DNA of 64,000 bases from Plotosus lineatus (GCA_024760905.1 CM045737.1:14811226-14875225), one strand, 5' to 3'; shown: positions 33,563-44,333, counted from the stretch's first letter. The notes: generated from the letters alone by a model not told the origin. A program made the numbers and translations.

Positions 33563-34344
33563 GTAAGTTGCCTTCTAATCCAATTAGTGTAATTAACAGA
33601 GCAAACATTGCAGTGAAATGGATCATGCAATAAGAAAATATACCTACAAATAGTCTACAGAATTAGACTCATGAGTTTTATGTGTGTGTGTGTGGTCAGA
33701 GTAAGCAAATTGTCTAAGCATAGCAGGTATTTTATAGGTCTCACAGCAGACCCCCCTTTCCCTGGAGAATTGTAACCTGGCTATGTTGCTAAGTGTTGAT
33801 ATCATATTTAAGTCCCAGAAGTATATGCTATGCTCTTGCCGCACCTGATATGCTGATAAGGATGAAAGGTGTCCTCATTTTGCTCCTCATATGCACAGCA
33901 AGATTAAATGGATCATATTTCACCAGGAATAGACACTTTAATTCAACTGTAACAATGTTGTTATTTACAACAAAGAACACATTTATTTGCATAATTACTA
34001 TGATGGGCTCATTGCTGTAATCAACAGTACAAGTAACAAATGATGCTGATGCAAATTTCAGATGAATTCATGCTTGTAAATGAACCCACAAGAAAATAAA
34101 AGCCTCTATGCGCTCCATGTGTGGCAGTGATGTGGCAAATCGATTGAATTGTTCATTAAAAATCAAATCCATGCTATGTCTGCCCACTGATTACACACCA
34201 ACTTCACTGGGGTCTCTACACAGTCCTCAACCTGGAGATGGGAAAAAAGAAAGGTGGCTTGATGCAAGCCACACAACACTGTACCATCCAATCAGCAATA
34301 GGATGAATTAGTATAGCCATGAATTTAGGGCATAGCTTGAAGTA
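33563..34344. other. aqp4 intron sequence, no repeat recognised
   Basis: Between exon 2 and the nested MITE. No further exon or element recognised. Confidence 0.45.
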
Positions 34345-35649
34345 CAGTCATACCTCACCTTACGAAAGACCCAACTAACGAAAAATTCAAGTTACGAAAC
34401 GCCTTTAGCTAAAATTTTCGTCTCTAAATACGAAACAAAATTCAAGTTACGGAACACATCCTGTACTTCTGTTTTGAAATTGGCGCGATAGAGTTGCTCT
34501 CCCATTGGCTACACCCAGCTGGACTCCCATTGGCTCGGAGGGAGCTGCATCTACATGATATATATGATGCTTTTCGTGTGCCTTTGACTCTCGTTCGTCA
34601 AGAAGTTCTAACACATGTAATATCATGGGCATAGTTACCCAACCCCAATGGTAAATAATTTGCATGTCTTATTCATTTTAATGGTTTAATAAATAATTTT
34701 CTTTTACTTTTAACACATACAGTGGTACCTCACTTTATGCAATTAATCCATTCTAGAGCCTTTTTCGTAACCTGCATTTTTCGTAAATTGAACAGCATTT
34801 TACATGTAAAACGCATGATTCGTTCTAAGGCTCAGAATTCTACCCCATAAACCCTTTAAAAATTATAAAAGCATACCTTTTAAGACCTCCTTCTGCTTCA
34901 ATATCGTACCGATGGTAGACGGGTTTGGCCATATTCCTTTGCGATATCACTCGAGCCCATTTCTCCTTCTCACTCGCACCAGAAATCACATGCATGTGTG
35001 TGCGTGCATGTGTTGACCATGTCTTCTTAGCAGAGTTATAATCTTACAAATGTTCATGGAAGGTTAAAAGCCTGAGTCAAGAAATAAAGCATAAAACAGC
35101 AGTAACTCTGTCGTTTACACAAAAAGCATCATGGTAGATACAGCTCCATAATAGCCAATGGGAGGGAGCTGTGTCATCCCTCCTAGCTAATGGGGGGCCA
35201 GCGGGGCGGGATGTTGGGAGATAGGCAATGGGAGGTAGCTGTGGCATCCTTCCTAGCCAATGAGAGGCCAGCAGGGCGGGATCTTTGAACTTCATTGATG
35301 GGAGAGCAGCTCGTGCAATGTTTCAATGTTTGAATGGCATATTTGAATTTTTAAGATGCCGCTTTTGTAACGTGAACTTGTTTTGTATCCAGAGACAAAA
35401 ATTTTACGAAAATGCGTTTCATAACCTAAATTTTTCATTTGGTGAGACTTTCATAAAGTAAGGTTCCACTGTATTTTATACAAAATCTGTATATTTTTTT
35501 AATAATTTTTAAAGGGTTTAGGGGGTTGTATTGGGGGCCTTGGAACGAATCAGGCCTTTTACATGTAAAATGTGACTCTACTTATGAAAAAAATCACGCT
35601 ACGAAACCACTTCTGGAACTAATTAATTTCGTAAGGTGAGGTATGACTG
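34345..35649. mobile_element. pogo/Tigger-like MITE (type 1-related ends) with a nested copy
   Basis: Outer ends CAGTCATACCTCACCTTACG and CGTAAGGTGAGGTATGACTG, TA-flanked. Its sequence continues across the inner insertion (taacacata joined to ttttatacaaaatctg, as in the intact relative at 32745). Confidence 0.9.
34720..35471. mobile_element. pogo/Tigger-like MITE, type 1 ends, nested
   Basis: Ends CAGTGGTACCTCACTTTATG and AAGTAAGGTTCCACTG, with TA duplications at 34718-34719 and 35472-35473. Inserted in a relative of the same group. Confidence 0.93.
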
Positions 35650-35772
35650 TATTTTTGTATGGCTGCTTAATTTAAATATAGTTTAAATATCACAAAATTG
35701 ATACCTCCCCCCTCCCCCCCCCCCCACCACCACCTTAATTTTTTGCTTGAATGTTTGTGTCTTTCCTAACAG

Positions 35773-35853
35773 ATCCCATACACCGGAGCCAGTATGAACC
35801 CAGCTCGCTCATTTGGTCCTGCAGTCATCACAGGACACTGGGAAAACCACTGG
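35773..35853 (+). CDS. aqp4: aquaporin-4, exon 3 (second NPA box)
   Basis: 81 nt, 27 codons, phase 0, acceptor TTTCCTAACAG and donor GTGTGT. It encodes [15 protein letters not shown] and then [12 protein letters not shown]. Asn193-Pro-Ala is the second pore NPA motif; Ala190 and Arg196 complete the filter set Phe57/His181/Ala190/Arg196 typical of a strict water channel, at the same spacing as human AQP4. The exon lies just after a nested pogo/Tigger-like insertion that fills most of the preceding intron. Confidence 0.97.
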
Positions 35854-36118
35854 GTGTGTCAATTGTTTGCATTTTGAATTTTTGATCTGTCATCCCTTGA
35901 CTGTTAAGCAAAACCTTGAAAGTCCAAAATTTGGAGAATATGTAAACAAATTTACTCAGGGGTGAAAATAAGATCAGATTCTTGTAGGAACTATGCAACT
36001 CAAAACTTTTTATCATACTAAAGATGTTAATAAATCCAGCTCATTTCTGACTTTGATTCTTAAATCCTGTGCACATCTTTAAGTGCATAATGTTAGATGT
36101 CGGACTCATAATGTAATA

Positions 36119-36788
36119 CAGCGATCCCTCGCTACTTCACACTTCAATTCATGCGGCTTCAATGCATCGCGTTTTTTTTTTTTTTTGAAATATTGATTGA
36201 TTGAAATATTGATTGTTTTTTTTTTTAAATATTGATTGAAGGGGCAGTGGTGGTCTAGTGGTATAGGGCGCTGGATCGCTGATCCAAAGGGTTGGGGGTT
36301 CGAGTCCCACTCTGCACAAGGTTGTCACCGTCCCCCCCAGTGGAGCTAACTGGGTTATCAAAGGCTGGCCATGTCTCTCACTGTCTATGGTGTGAGGTTT
36401 ATGTAAAAGAACCATTGCTGACTTTCGACAAGAGTAGACTGCAAAGCCGTCAGCGTGTTTCCGCCCTGCGATGGCCTAGCGAGTTGTCCAGGGTGTACTC
36501 TGCCCTCACCCGAAGTTGGCTGGGATGGGCGCCAGCCTCCCCGCGACCCAAGTTAGGATTAAGCGGGTACAGAAAATGAACTGATGAACTGAAATATTGA
36601 TTGAATTAAAAAATAAGGAAATTAAGGAAGAATAGAGGAAAAAGTTAAGGAAAATGCCACAAAAACAAGGCCAATTAAGCAAAAAAAAAAAAACCCTGAA
36701 CAAACACAAAACAAATAACAACCCAAAATCTCCCATCAAAACTACTTACATTGTTGTGAGGTGCGTATCTGAGTGCGTGCACGTCCAT
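36119..36788 (+). mobile_element. MITE family E with a nested SINE, right-truncated
   Basis: Left end CAGCGATCCCTCGCTACTTC after TA. The body resumes after the SINE at 36606 and stops at the gtgcgtgcacgt region. Confidence 0.88.
36241..36591 (+). mobile_element. SINE family A, full length, nested
   Basis: Exact 14-bp duplications AAATATTGATTGAA (36227-36240, 36592-36605). Head ggggcagtggtggtctagtg with B-box ggttcgagtcc; tail ggtacagaaaatgaactgat. A good reference copy of the family. Confidence 0.95.
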
Positions 36789-37290
36789 CAGACTACACAA
36801 AAAAAAATCATAAAATCTACTGTTATGTTGTGGTCTAGTAACATTGTCAGCCATTCATGGCCCATCTCTGGGCTACTACATCGGCTCAGTGCTCCATGTC
36901 CCTCTTCTGCACTTTGTGGTGTCTGTTCCTCAACTTTTCTCGTCATCCCTATTTCTCTTAAACAGAAAATCAACGTTTCTTCACATTTTTTTTTTTACCT
37001 TCAAGTGTGTTAGGCTGTGTTGAGATACCGTTTGCTGTCAAAAGGATGCACACGACCTCCAGCTGATCTCCTTTCATTGTCTGGGGTCCTTTCATCACCT
37101 AGGCAACCAGTCATCCAAAGAAAAGAATGCGCTGAGGTTTCTGTCTTCCACATGTGTTTGTTTGCAGAAGGAAGTGATGGTGCTGCTCGCATTACTGAGA
37201 CAGAGAAGATTTCAGGATGCGTAAAAAACACCACAATTTATTACTTGGGGATTTTTATTGTGAAAAAATTATTTTCCTGTTGTCTGGGGG

Positions 37291-37321
<31 letters not shown>

Positions 37322-37682
37322 CGAGTGGACATTGGATTAACGTTACGCTACAGTGCATGAGTGAGTCGTGAGCCTATCACGGTAATCGAGTACTGCAGCC
37401 TACAAATTATAGTGTTCGTCCAGCCACCAAAACCTAGTTCAATACTCACAGAGGGCAAAAAAGAAAGGGCTTGCATTGTACGCGTGCGTGAAAGTTGCTT
37501 TTCCGAGGCGTTCCGGTGCATTCCGGTAGAAGAGGTCTGTATATTTCTTACTGGCATGGGGTTCCGGTGTGGTCTAGCTTACTTTCACCTATGGAGTGAC
37601 TACATTTTTGAATGGCCTATAATGCATATTTGAAGAATTTGTACAGAAACAGACAGCTCCAATTTAATTAATTATGAGGAAA
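36789..37682. other. unassigned aqp4 intron sequence
   Basis: No exon recognised. Has a 30-base A-run at about 37289-37318. Open frames at 37017-37340 and 37361-37633 show no known domain. Confidence 0.4.
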
Positions 37683-37693
37683 AACTATTTAAG

Positions 37694-38034
37694 TAGCGAC
37701 TGTGGTGGCCTAGTGGTATAGGGCGCTGGATCACTGATCTTAGGGTTGAGGGTTCAAGCCCCACTCGTGACAGGTTGTCACTGTCCCCCCAGTGCAGCTA
37801 ACTGGTTTATCAAAGGCCGGCCATGTCTCTCACTGTCTATGGTGTGAGGTTCATGTGAAAGAACCATTGCTGACTTTCGACAAGAGTAGGTGCATAGACA
37901 TCAGTGTGTTTCCGCCCTGTGATGGCCTGGTGAGCTGTCCAGGGTGTACTCTGCCTTCGCCCGGAGTCGGCTGGGATGGACGCCAGCCTCCCCGCAACCC
38001 GAAATAGAATTAAGCAATTGCAGAAACTGAACTG
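37694..38034 (+). mobile_element. SINE family A, full length
   Basis: Exact 11-bp duplications AACTATTTAAG (37683-37693, 38035-38045). Confidence 0.92.
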
Positions 38035-38058
38035 AACTATTTAAGCATCTTACTAAAT

Positions 38059-39372
38059 CAGTGCTTCTCAATTATTTCCCATGGCGCCCCCCCCCCCGTA
38101 GGAAGAAGAAAAAAAACATTTCACGCCCCCACACCGACCCACAATTGACTATAATGAGTATTATTTGTGTATAAAATTGTTATTAGTGCACCTCTGCGTA
38201 GCATTGTACAGTATCTTTATTAACATTAAAAACAACAAAAAAAGAAAGATAGTTCAACTTACAACAAAGAAAAACTTCATTAAAATTGTTTGTAATCTAT
38301 AATAGAAAAGATTTAAAGTGCACCAATGTGCCTGAAATAAAAAAATACATCCTTATTTAAACTCATTCAACTTATTTATGTCTTAATATCTCCGTCTCTC
38401 TCCACCTTTCTCTTCATTCCTGTTAGAAATGTTTCCGTGTTGTTTCTTGAGGGGTTGTTTACTGCACTTCATATCATATGCTCATGCAAAAAAACCAATA
38501 CACCATAGCACAACAATGAGAGCGCCACTGCCAACTAGTGGAGCGGAGGTGCAATTACATGTCATTCTCATACACTATTCCAGAAAAGCATTTTCCCCGG
38601 GGTCATACGTGCTCCCCCCAGCATCATACCTCACGCCAATGTTCCCTGTAATTTTTCCTCTGTCTGGGCATACAGACAACCTCCCTGAGCACACTGAGGC
38701 CCACTGTGAGCAACATCACAAGTGCTCGCTGTGGCCACACCCCATTATCACACCTGGGATCATTGAAAGTTTCATGGCTTATTGAACACAGTTTTATAGA
38801 TGACATCATTTTCCTCCCTGAATTTGAAATATGTGACGAGCATTTTGTGTCCTGTCATGTCTGGCTCTCATCTACTGGGTGTGCCAGGGTGCATTTTTAA
38901 CCTCACACATAGTATCATTCTGCACTCTCTCATTGATTCACAAATTGAAAGGTATAGTTTTTGCTTCGCCAGCTTTCTGCTGTACTCACAGACTTTGCGC
39001 AGTTCTTTTTTCACTTTGGTTTGAGGAGTCGACGTATCATATTCCCTGGCCGCTCGTTTCGTCATGATAACGGGGTTAGCATTAGCATCACTTCACTCAG
39101 CAGCACTGTTATTATTGTTATGGCGCGTGTATGAGCGCAGCACGTGACGGTGCCGTGATTGGCTGCGTAGCGTGATTGCATCGCATCGTGTGATTGGCTG
39201 GACACCTGTCACTCACTAAAAGTTCTATACAGTGTATGTAATTAATCTGCAGCGCATTCACTGCGCTTGGTCGGTTTTCTTGTGCGCTGAGAGTGTTCGA
39301 GCGGTGCGCCATTGCGCAGTTGCGCAGCTTAGAGGGAACGTTGCCTCACGCCCCACTATTTGAGAAGCACTG
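38059..39372. mobile_element. hAT MITE family H with a nested hAT element
   Basis: Ends CAGTGCTTCTCAATTATT and ATTTGAGAAGCACTG, exact 8-bp duplications TACTAAAT (38051-38058, 39373-39380). Collinear with 30332-30933 once the insertion at 38637 is removed. Confidence 0.95.
38637..39343. mobile_element. hAT-type element nested in a hAT MITE
   Basis: 707 bp with imperfect inverted ends CAATGTTCCCTGTAATTT and CTTAGAGGGAACGTTG. Exact 8-bp duplications CCTCACGC (38629-38636, 39344-39351). The right part is CpG-rich (gcgcagttgcgcagc). No transposase frame recognised. Confidence 0.92.
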
Positions 39373-39380
39373 TACTAAAT

Positions 39381-39796
39381 AAATAAATAATTAAATAAAT
39401 AAATTTTTTTCTTTAAAATAAAGCTACTGAGAAAGTCATTTTTTCTCATAATTAATTCTATAGCACTTATCTGTTTTTGAAAACACACTCATCATATGAA
39501 TTTTAAAATACATATTCACTGATATTTTGTTCTGGTAAAACCTCATAAGTCAACAAGTTTTCATCAGTCTGTTGAGGGTGTTTCATCATTTTCTCAAAAT
39601 ACTGTTGAATGACCTACTAGCTTTTTTCACAATGTGCTCAACAATAAAAGACACAACCTATAAGAAGCCTTTCATCATAAACAGTGCACACACTGTGCAT
39701 ACCAGAAGGTTTTCTTCTGTGATTATAGTAAAGGTTGGACTGCGGTAGATTTATTTCACAGACATTTTGAGGTCACTTACGTAAAGATCTGAACCA

Positions 39797-39827
<31 letters not shown>

Positions 39828-40154
39828 GTGTGTGTGTGTGTGTGTTATCCTGAGCTTCTGTCTCAGAGTGTTACACTCAGGAGAAAAGTAAAGCTGAACA
39901 GAAAGAGGCTATTTTGAGTCGATCTATCTGACAGTGAAGGTCAGAGATAAGAACTTCCTCAGAAAAGATTGTGGTAAAAAAAAAAAAAAAAAAGCAATGA
40001 AATACAAAACATTTCTTTACAAGCTAGTTTCAAGGACTTTTTTTTTTTTTTTTTTTTTTTTTTGAAAATGGTTTTCCTCTAACGTCTACTGTTGTGTCAC
40101 ACTTATACCAGTGCAGGATGTGTGATGCCTTTCAAGATAAAATATTCTTTATGT
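39381..40154. other. aqp4 intron 3 sequence with simple repeats
   Basis: Holds (AAAT)n near 39380-39405, (TG)n 39797-39844, (A)n 39976-39993 and (T)n 40038-40063. No exon. Confidence 0.5.
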
Positions 40155-40484
40155 CACCTGCAAAGCCACTTAATTCTACTAGGGTTGCATGGATAGGGTC
40201 GTTGTAGCCTGTCTCAGCCAACACTAGATGAAGGGGATATATCATGATCGGCTCGCAAGACCATTGTAGGGCCAACTCAGACACCCTCAACCATTCACCC
40301 TCACACCTAGGATCAGTTTGGAACATCCAATTAACCGAATTTGCATCCCTTTAGACTATGAGGCCAGAGAAAACCCACACAAACATGGGAAGAACATTTA
40401 AACTACACATAGAAATGTCTTTGCCAAGCCTAGGATCTTCTTGCTGTGAGGCGGATGTGCTAATCACCACACCATCACTGCGTA
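40155..40484 (-). mobile_element. SINE family B, diverged
   Basis: Minus-strand order from the attctactagggttgc tail to the cttgctgtgaggcggatgtg head. Confidence 0.75.
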
Positions 40485-40580
40485 CATGACGACTAATGGT
40501 AGAAACATAATTTCCAGATAACTCGAAAATTATGCGTTGCGTTAGTAATGTTTTGAAATATTATGCTATTATATCTCAGT

Positions 40581-40937
40581 GGGTGGCATGGTGGCACAGC
40601 GGTTAGCACATCCGCCTCATAACAACAAGGCCTGGATTCTATTGACGGGCTACAGCCTTTCTGTGTAGAGTTTGCATGTTCTGCCTGCGCTTGCATCGGT
40701 TTCCTCCGGGTGGCACAGTTTTCTCCCATTTTCCAAAAACATGCACAGTAGGATAACTGGCTGTTCCAAATCACTCCTAGGTGTGAGAGGGAGTGCGAAT
40801 GGTTGTATGTGTGTTGGTCCTGTGATGGCCTGGCAAGCTGTCCAGGGTGTACCCTGCTCTTGCACAGAGTTGGCTGACATTGAAGCCAAGCCTCCCTGTG
40901 ACTCTAATTAGGACGTAGCGGTTTAGAAAGTGAATTA
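40581..40937 (+). mobile_element. SINE family B, full length
   Basis: Head gggtggcatggtggcacagc, body, tail ggacgtagcggtttagaaag. Lies 140 bp before aqp4 exon 4. Confidence 0.88.
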
Positions 40938-41077
40938 ATGAATTCGCCGTCTGTGCCAAGAGTAAGATGTGACAAAAGATTGCATAGAAAATGTAATTGA
41001 TAGAGTCAAACTGTGCAAACTTGATTTCTGAAAATCAAACAAGACGAAGAATATCTCACACACACTTCCTCTCACAG

Positions 41078-41350
41078 GTGTACTGGTTGGGTCCATTAAT
41101 GGGAGGTGTCCTGGCAGCAGCCCTGTATGAGTACTTGTTCTGTTCTGACTCTGATCTGAGGAGACACTATGCCAGCATCATCTCTAGGAGCTCTTTTCCC
41201 GATGCTCAGTACCAAGGCATGGAAGCAGGTACTCTCTCAAGTGACCAAGCTCAGCTAATGATCAAGCAGCCAGCATTCACAATGCTGGATATGGAGCATG
41301 CTGAAAGGAAGGCACGAGAGACGTCTGGTGAGGTGCTGTCCACTGTATGA
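41078..41350 (+). CDS. aqp4: aquaporin-4, exon 4 (last helix, cytoplasmic tail, PDZ ligand)
   Basis: The acceptor is CTTCCTCTCACAG. The exon encodes the last transmembrane helix (VYWLGPLMGGVLAAALYEYL), then a cytoplasmic tail ending SGEVLSTV and TGA. The final S-T-V is a class I PDZ ligand equivalent to the mammalian S-S-V that binds alpha-syntrophin at dystrophin complexes. The tail matches the family at its end but has diverged in the middle. With the upstream exons the product is 330 aa (long start) or 301 aa (short start). An internal CAG|GTACTC donor-like site occurs at 41228/41229 in phase 1. The bases after the stop are CTA, the known readthrough context. Confidence 0.95.
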   Translation: MYWLGPLMGGVLAAALYEYLFCSDSDLRRHYASIISRSSFPDAQYQGMEAGTLSSDQAQLMIKQPAFTMLDMEHAERKARETSGEVLSTV

Positions 41351-41431
41351 CTATTAAGGCACACCAAGGAAAAGGAGCTGAGCTGCAGATACTACACAAT
41401 CAGTCAGCTCAAAGAGACTCAAGTGATATAA
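41351..41431 (+). other. aqp4: aqp4 in-frame stop-readthrough extension (AQP4ex-like)
   Basis: After TGA (41348-41350) the next codon is CTA, and the frame stays open for 26 codons to TAA at 41429-41431. It begins LLRHTKEKE and ends QLKETQVI. Known: UGA followed by CUA is the readthrough signal of mammalian AQP4, which yields AQP4ex with a 29-residue extension. From memory, the mammalian extension also ends in a lysine-glutamate-threonine stretch followed by hydrophobic residues; this needs an alignment. A 357-aa readthrough product would mask the PDZ ligand at the normal end. Translation of the extension here is inferred. Confidence 0.7.
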
Positions 41432-41432
41432 A

Positions 41433-41434
<2 letters not shown>

Positions 41435-41508
<74 letters not shown>
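41435..41508. repeat. (TG)n microsatellite in the aqp4 3' UTR
   Basis: Begins four bases after the second stop codon (41429-41431); about 74 bases, uninterrupted. Confidence 0.97.
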
Positions 41509-41510
<2 letters not shown>

Positions 41511-41585
41511 AGCCCTGAAACACCAAGTTAAGGATGTGTGCCTCACATGTTCTGTAAAAATTCGCACTCAAACATACTGTGTAAA

Positions 41586-41597
41586 AATAAAAATAAA
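41586..41597 (+). promoter_or_regulatory. aqp4: aqp4 polyadenylation signals
   Basis: Two back-to-back AATAAA hexamers lie about 240 bases after the stop, beyond the (TG)n tract. They are the first canonical signals downstream of the gene and would give a short 3' UTR containing the microsatellite. Confidence 0.5.
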
Positions 41598-41924
41598 ATA
41601 GGAACTATTTGATGTTCACAACAATGCATCGGCTGTTATGAGACATTTTCCGGTGCATACAAGAAACCTGAGGAAAGCCTGAACTCCATAAATATTATGC
41701 ATTATTTCGAACCGAAGTGTGGTTATTCATATCCCGGACATATTCAGGCCATACAGAGGGATGTATTCACCTTCTCAAGGACATTAAATATACCAGATTA
41801 CATCATAAATCAACAAATAGTGGAAGGAAGCACCATACATTAGAGAATATATTAATACATCAAGCTAATTTTTTAAATCATTCATGACTTCTGCTCCATG
41901 TAACATTAAACATTAGATTAATTA

Positions 41925-42265
41925 TTCAGTTTCTAAACCACTTAATCCTAATTAGGGAGGCTGGTGTCCATCTCAGCCAACTCTGTGTGAGGGTGGAGAA
42001 TATCCCTATACAGCTCACCCACACCATTATAGGGTCAATACGCATACAACCATTCATACACATGCACCCACACCTAGGGGCGATTTGAAACAACCAGTTA
42101 TCCTACCGTGCATGTTTTTGGACCGTGGGAGGAAACCCATACAAGCACAGGAAGAACATGTAAACAACACACAGAACTGCCGAGCCTGGGAATTTAACAC
42201 CGTTCTTTTTGCCATAAGGTGGATGGGTTGCCCACTGCACCACCATTTCACCGCCCTTCCAAAAT
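41925..42265 (-). mobile_element. SINE family B
   Basis: Tail ttcagtttctaaaccactta at the left; the head ends actgcaccaccatttcaccg. Confidence 0.85.
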
Positions 42266-42298
42266 CCATGTCTGATTTTTTTTTTTTTTTCACCACAG

Positions 42299-42396
42299 AA
42301 GAAACACACCAAGCTTTTCTTGCAGAACTAAGAATGCTGGTCGCAGAATTCTGCCAATATCAGAAGTATCTTGTAAGTGTGGAAGCAAAACTTTAA
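42299..42396 (+). other. candidate alternative exon downstream of aqp4
   Basis: A run of T's followed by CACCACAG precedes an open frame (EETHQAFLAELRMLVAEF and on), with a consensus donor GTAAGT at 42373; without that donor the frame stops at 42394. The acceptor phase (1) fits the internal donor-like site in aqp4 exon 4 at 41229, so it could replace the PDZ-bearing tail. It could equally be an exon of an unseen gene or chance next to a SINE. I do not recognise the peptide. Confidence 0.2.
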
Positions 42397-42439
42397 AAAT
42401 GATTCTACACATGGAGAACATGATTTAAACTTGAAAACG

Positions 42440-42735
42440 TTGGCTTTCTTCATGCGTCTATGGCTTTCCTCTGGGTAATTCTGTTTCCTCTCACAGTCAA
42501 AAGATATGCACATTAAACTAATTGGCTGTTCCGAATTAGCCCGAGCTTCTGTGAGTTTGAGTATGAGTTGTGAGTATGAGTTATGAATATGAGCGTGAGT
42601 GTGGATGTGAGTGTGAGTATAAATGGTTGGGTGTGTTGGCCTTGCAATGGATTGTGAAGCTGTTAAAGGTGAACTCTGCCTTTACGCAGAGTTGGTTAAG
42701 ATAGGCTTTAGCCTTAGTAGTATATCCTACTAGTG
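42440..42735 (+). mobile_element. SINE family B, 5'-truncated
   Basis: Body blocks gtttcctctcacagtcaaaa and attggctgttccgaattagc. A gagtatgagt-type expansion lies at 42551-42620. Diverged tail. Confidence 0.7.
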
Positions 42736-43039
42736 GCTCGGAATACTTCTCAGCAAACTTATTTAGCTATTGAAAAAAGAACCCAAAGAGATAATTACAT
42801 TTTTTTTTTACACATAGAAGGCAGCATAGATTAAGTGATGCATTTGCTTTTTGTATTCAAAAGAACATGTCTAATGGGCACTGGAAACCATCTTGTGTGC
42901 ACCAGATACTGTCTGGGTTTTTTAATTTATACAGATTTAATTTTAGGGGGTTTATAGTTTCTGCACAAAATATGCTTCACTACCCATACTAGGATGTTAT
43001 TCATTATAATTTAAATAAAATCATCGATGGCAAAATCCC

Positions 43040-43700
43040 TCAGCTGCCCATCAGTTCTTGAGAAATAGCCTGAACAAAATGTATAATTTCAAGGTTATTT
43101 TTTGAAGGTCAAAGGTTAGGCACTAAGGATAGGCACTAACAAACCTATGCACACCTATACACCATAAGAAATAGGTATGTAAATTCTCAGAATCATCTGT
43201 CCAGCAGTTCTTATGAAATATCTTGAACAAAACTTACAAGGTCAAGGTCGTTGGTGCAAGGTTAAGTGTCAAATAGAGAAACTGACAAGCCTATGCACAC
43301 ATACATAGCATAGGGAAAATGCATGCAAAACTTTAGAATGAGCTCTCCAGCAATTCTTGAGAAATATCCTGGACATAAATTACAAGGTCAAGGTCACTGA
43401 GGCAATGACCTTGTGATGCTTTGTGAACTTATGGCAACGACCTTGAGGCAATGACCTTGTGGTGCCTTGTGGTGATTAAACACAGTTACTGACAAAACTG
43501 TGCACACCTACACAGCACCAGAAATGTGCAACAACATTTGAGAAATGATCCACCGAGCAGTGTTTGAAAAATAACCTGGACAAAACTTAAAATTCAAGGT
43601 CAGTGGTGTAAGGTTAATGGTCAAGAAGGTCAAACTTTCATCTATGTACACCTCACTGAAGGAAATCTGCAGACAACATTTCAGAATGTTCCGCACAGCA
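43040..43700. repeat. diverged tandem repeat rich in AGGTCA half-sites
   Basis: About four to five imperfect units of roughly 120-150 bp. Each has a gttcttgagaaatatcctgg-like block, an acaaggtcaaggtca-like block and a gcacacctacacag-like block. Units start near 43050, 43195, 43340 and 43545. Confidence 0.75.
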
Positions 43701-43713
43701 GTATTTGAGAAAT

Positions 43714-44043
43714 AGTTCAGTTCATCAGTTCATTTTCTGTAACCGCCTTAATCCTAATTAGGGTCGCGGGGAGGCTGACGCCCATCTCAGCTGACTCTAG
43801 GGGAGGGCAGAATACACCCTGGACAGGCCATCACAGGGCAGAAACGGCTATGCAGCCTACTCTTGTCTAATGACAGCAATGGTTCTCTTACAGCCTCACA
43901 CCATAGACAGTGAGAGACATTGCCAGCCTTTGATAACCCAGTTAGCTGCACTGGGGGGATAGTGCAACCCATTGAGAGTGGGGCTTGAACCCACAACCTT
44001 GGGATCAGTGATCCAGCACATTTACCACCAGGCCACCACAGCC
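43714..44043 (-). mobile_element. SINE family A
   Basis: Tail ttcagttcatcagttcattt at the left; head caggccaccacagcc at the right. Confidence 0.85.
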
Positions 44044-44333
44044 TCAGTTGCACAATTCTGCATCCCAAATCACATTACAATACAGTCAGCCCTCTACTTA
44101 CAACATTAATCCATTCCAGAGCCTTTTACGTAGCCTGGAGGTTTTGTAAGTAGAGGCGCATTTTACATGTAAAATGCGTAATTCATTCCAAGGCTCCCAA
44201 GACTACCCCATAAACCCTTTAAAAATGATAAACGTACACAAATTTTACATGGAATATGTATGAAATATGTGTTTAAAGTAAAAGAAAATTATTCATTAAA
44301 CCATTTAAACATTTTATTAACATATTAAACCAC

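Noticed and set aside
36290..36580. 95-codon frame with apparent conservation across several loci
   Set aside because: It is the body of SINE family A; equivalent frames at 37792, 46614, 47644 and 48769 arise because the SINE copies are similar.
41615..41842. Roughly 75-codon frame without interruption just after the aqp4 polyadenylation signals
   Set aside because: No start in good context, no splice signals and no recognised motif; a run this long is not improbable by chance.
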